From Symbiodinium natans (taxonomy: Eukaryota > Sar > Dinophyceae > Suessiales > Symbiodiniaceae), in assembly GCA_905221605.1 (NCBI GenBank), contig CAJNDS010000256.1:101888-165887 (forward strand): a DNA stretch of 64,000 nt, given 5' to 3'. A program made the translations under genes and the position numbers. The notes under the pieces were generated by a model. That model searched no databases. It was given only the letters and a program-made list of their open reading frames with translations, and was not told the DNA's origin. This document shows positions 63,991 to 64,000 of the stretch, in pieces. Positions within the stretch are counted from its first letter, which is position 1. The number at the start of each line of letters is the position of its first letter.

Positions 63991-64000
63991 AACAGAGAGT

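Overview
The window reads as nuclear DNA of a dinoflagellate. Support comes from GC-rich giant retroelements, long simple-sequence and minisatellite arrays, TTTAGGG-type interstitial repeats, scattered short exons with odd splice borders, and an LTR carrying the 12-base 3' half of the dinoflagellate spliced leader (TTTTGGCTCAAG). Species cannot be fixed by reading alone. Two assembly gaps are present (7693-7792 and 36330-36500).

1-7692 is copy A of a giant Ty3/gypsy-like LTR retroelement, cut by the window start and by a gap. 7793-15168 holds an unplaced ORF fragment, a possible MetH-like exon, a long GT/GGGT microsatellite, a decayed LINE (pol C-terminus plus RNase H) and a TA-rich microsatellite. 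15173-32096 is copy B, a complete 16.9-kb insertion: near-identical 288/294-bp LTRs, 4-bp target duplication GTTT, tRNA-Pro-like primer site and purine tract. In order it encodes Gag with two CCCH fingers, a protease-like region, RT thumb plus RNase H, integrase with a GPY/F-like module, then the RT fingers/palm with YVDD, then a KptA/Tpt1 RNA 2'-phosphotransferase domain, C2H2-, RanBP2- and SWIM-type zinc fingers, a membrane segment and a PLD-family domain. The RT is therefore split and circularly permuted around RNase H-integrase. Copies A and B carry different breaks; compared with each other they imply one ancestral ORF running from thumb through integrase and palm into KptA. About 16 small hairpins with one shared design and compensating stem changes are spread through the element.

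32101-43200 is mostly non-coding, with duplications, an inverted minisatellite, purine/pyrimidine tracts and poly-G. 43212-49490 contains short plus-strand exons that together read like the N-terminal half of an SVOP/SV2-type major-facilitator transporter, with repeat-filled introns. 49700-61100 is nearly all repeats: GAA and AT microsatellites, telomere-like repeats, a 3.4-kb AT-rich higher-order array with GC-rich palindromic islands, foldback sequence, a minisatellite of about 104 bp into which a 1.5-kb LTR-type element has inserted (TSD GGTCT), and diverged tandem purine/pyrimidine units. The last 1.2 kb, minus strand, is a decayed non-LTR element with a restriction-like endonuclease signature.

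All family assignments come from reading motifs; no database search was run.
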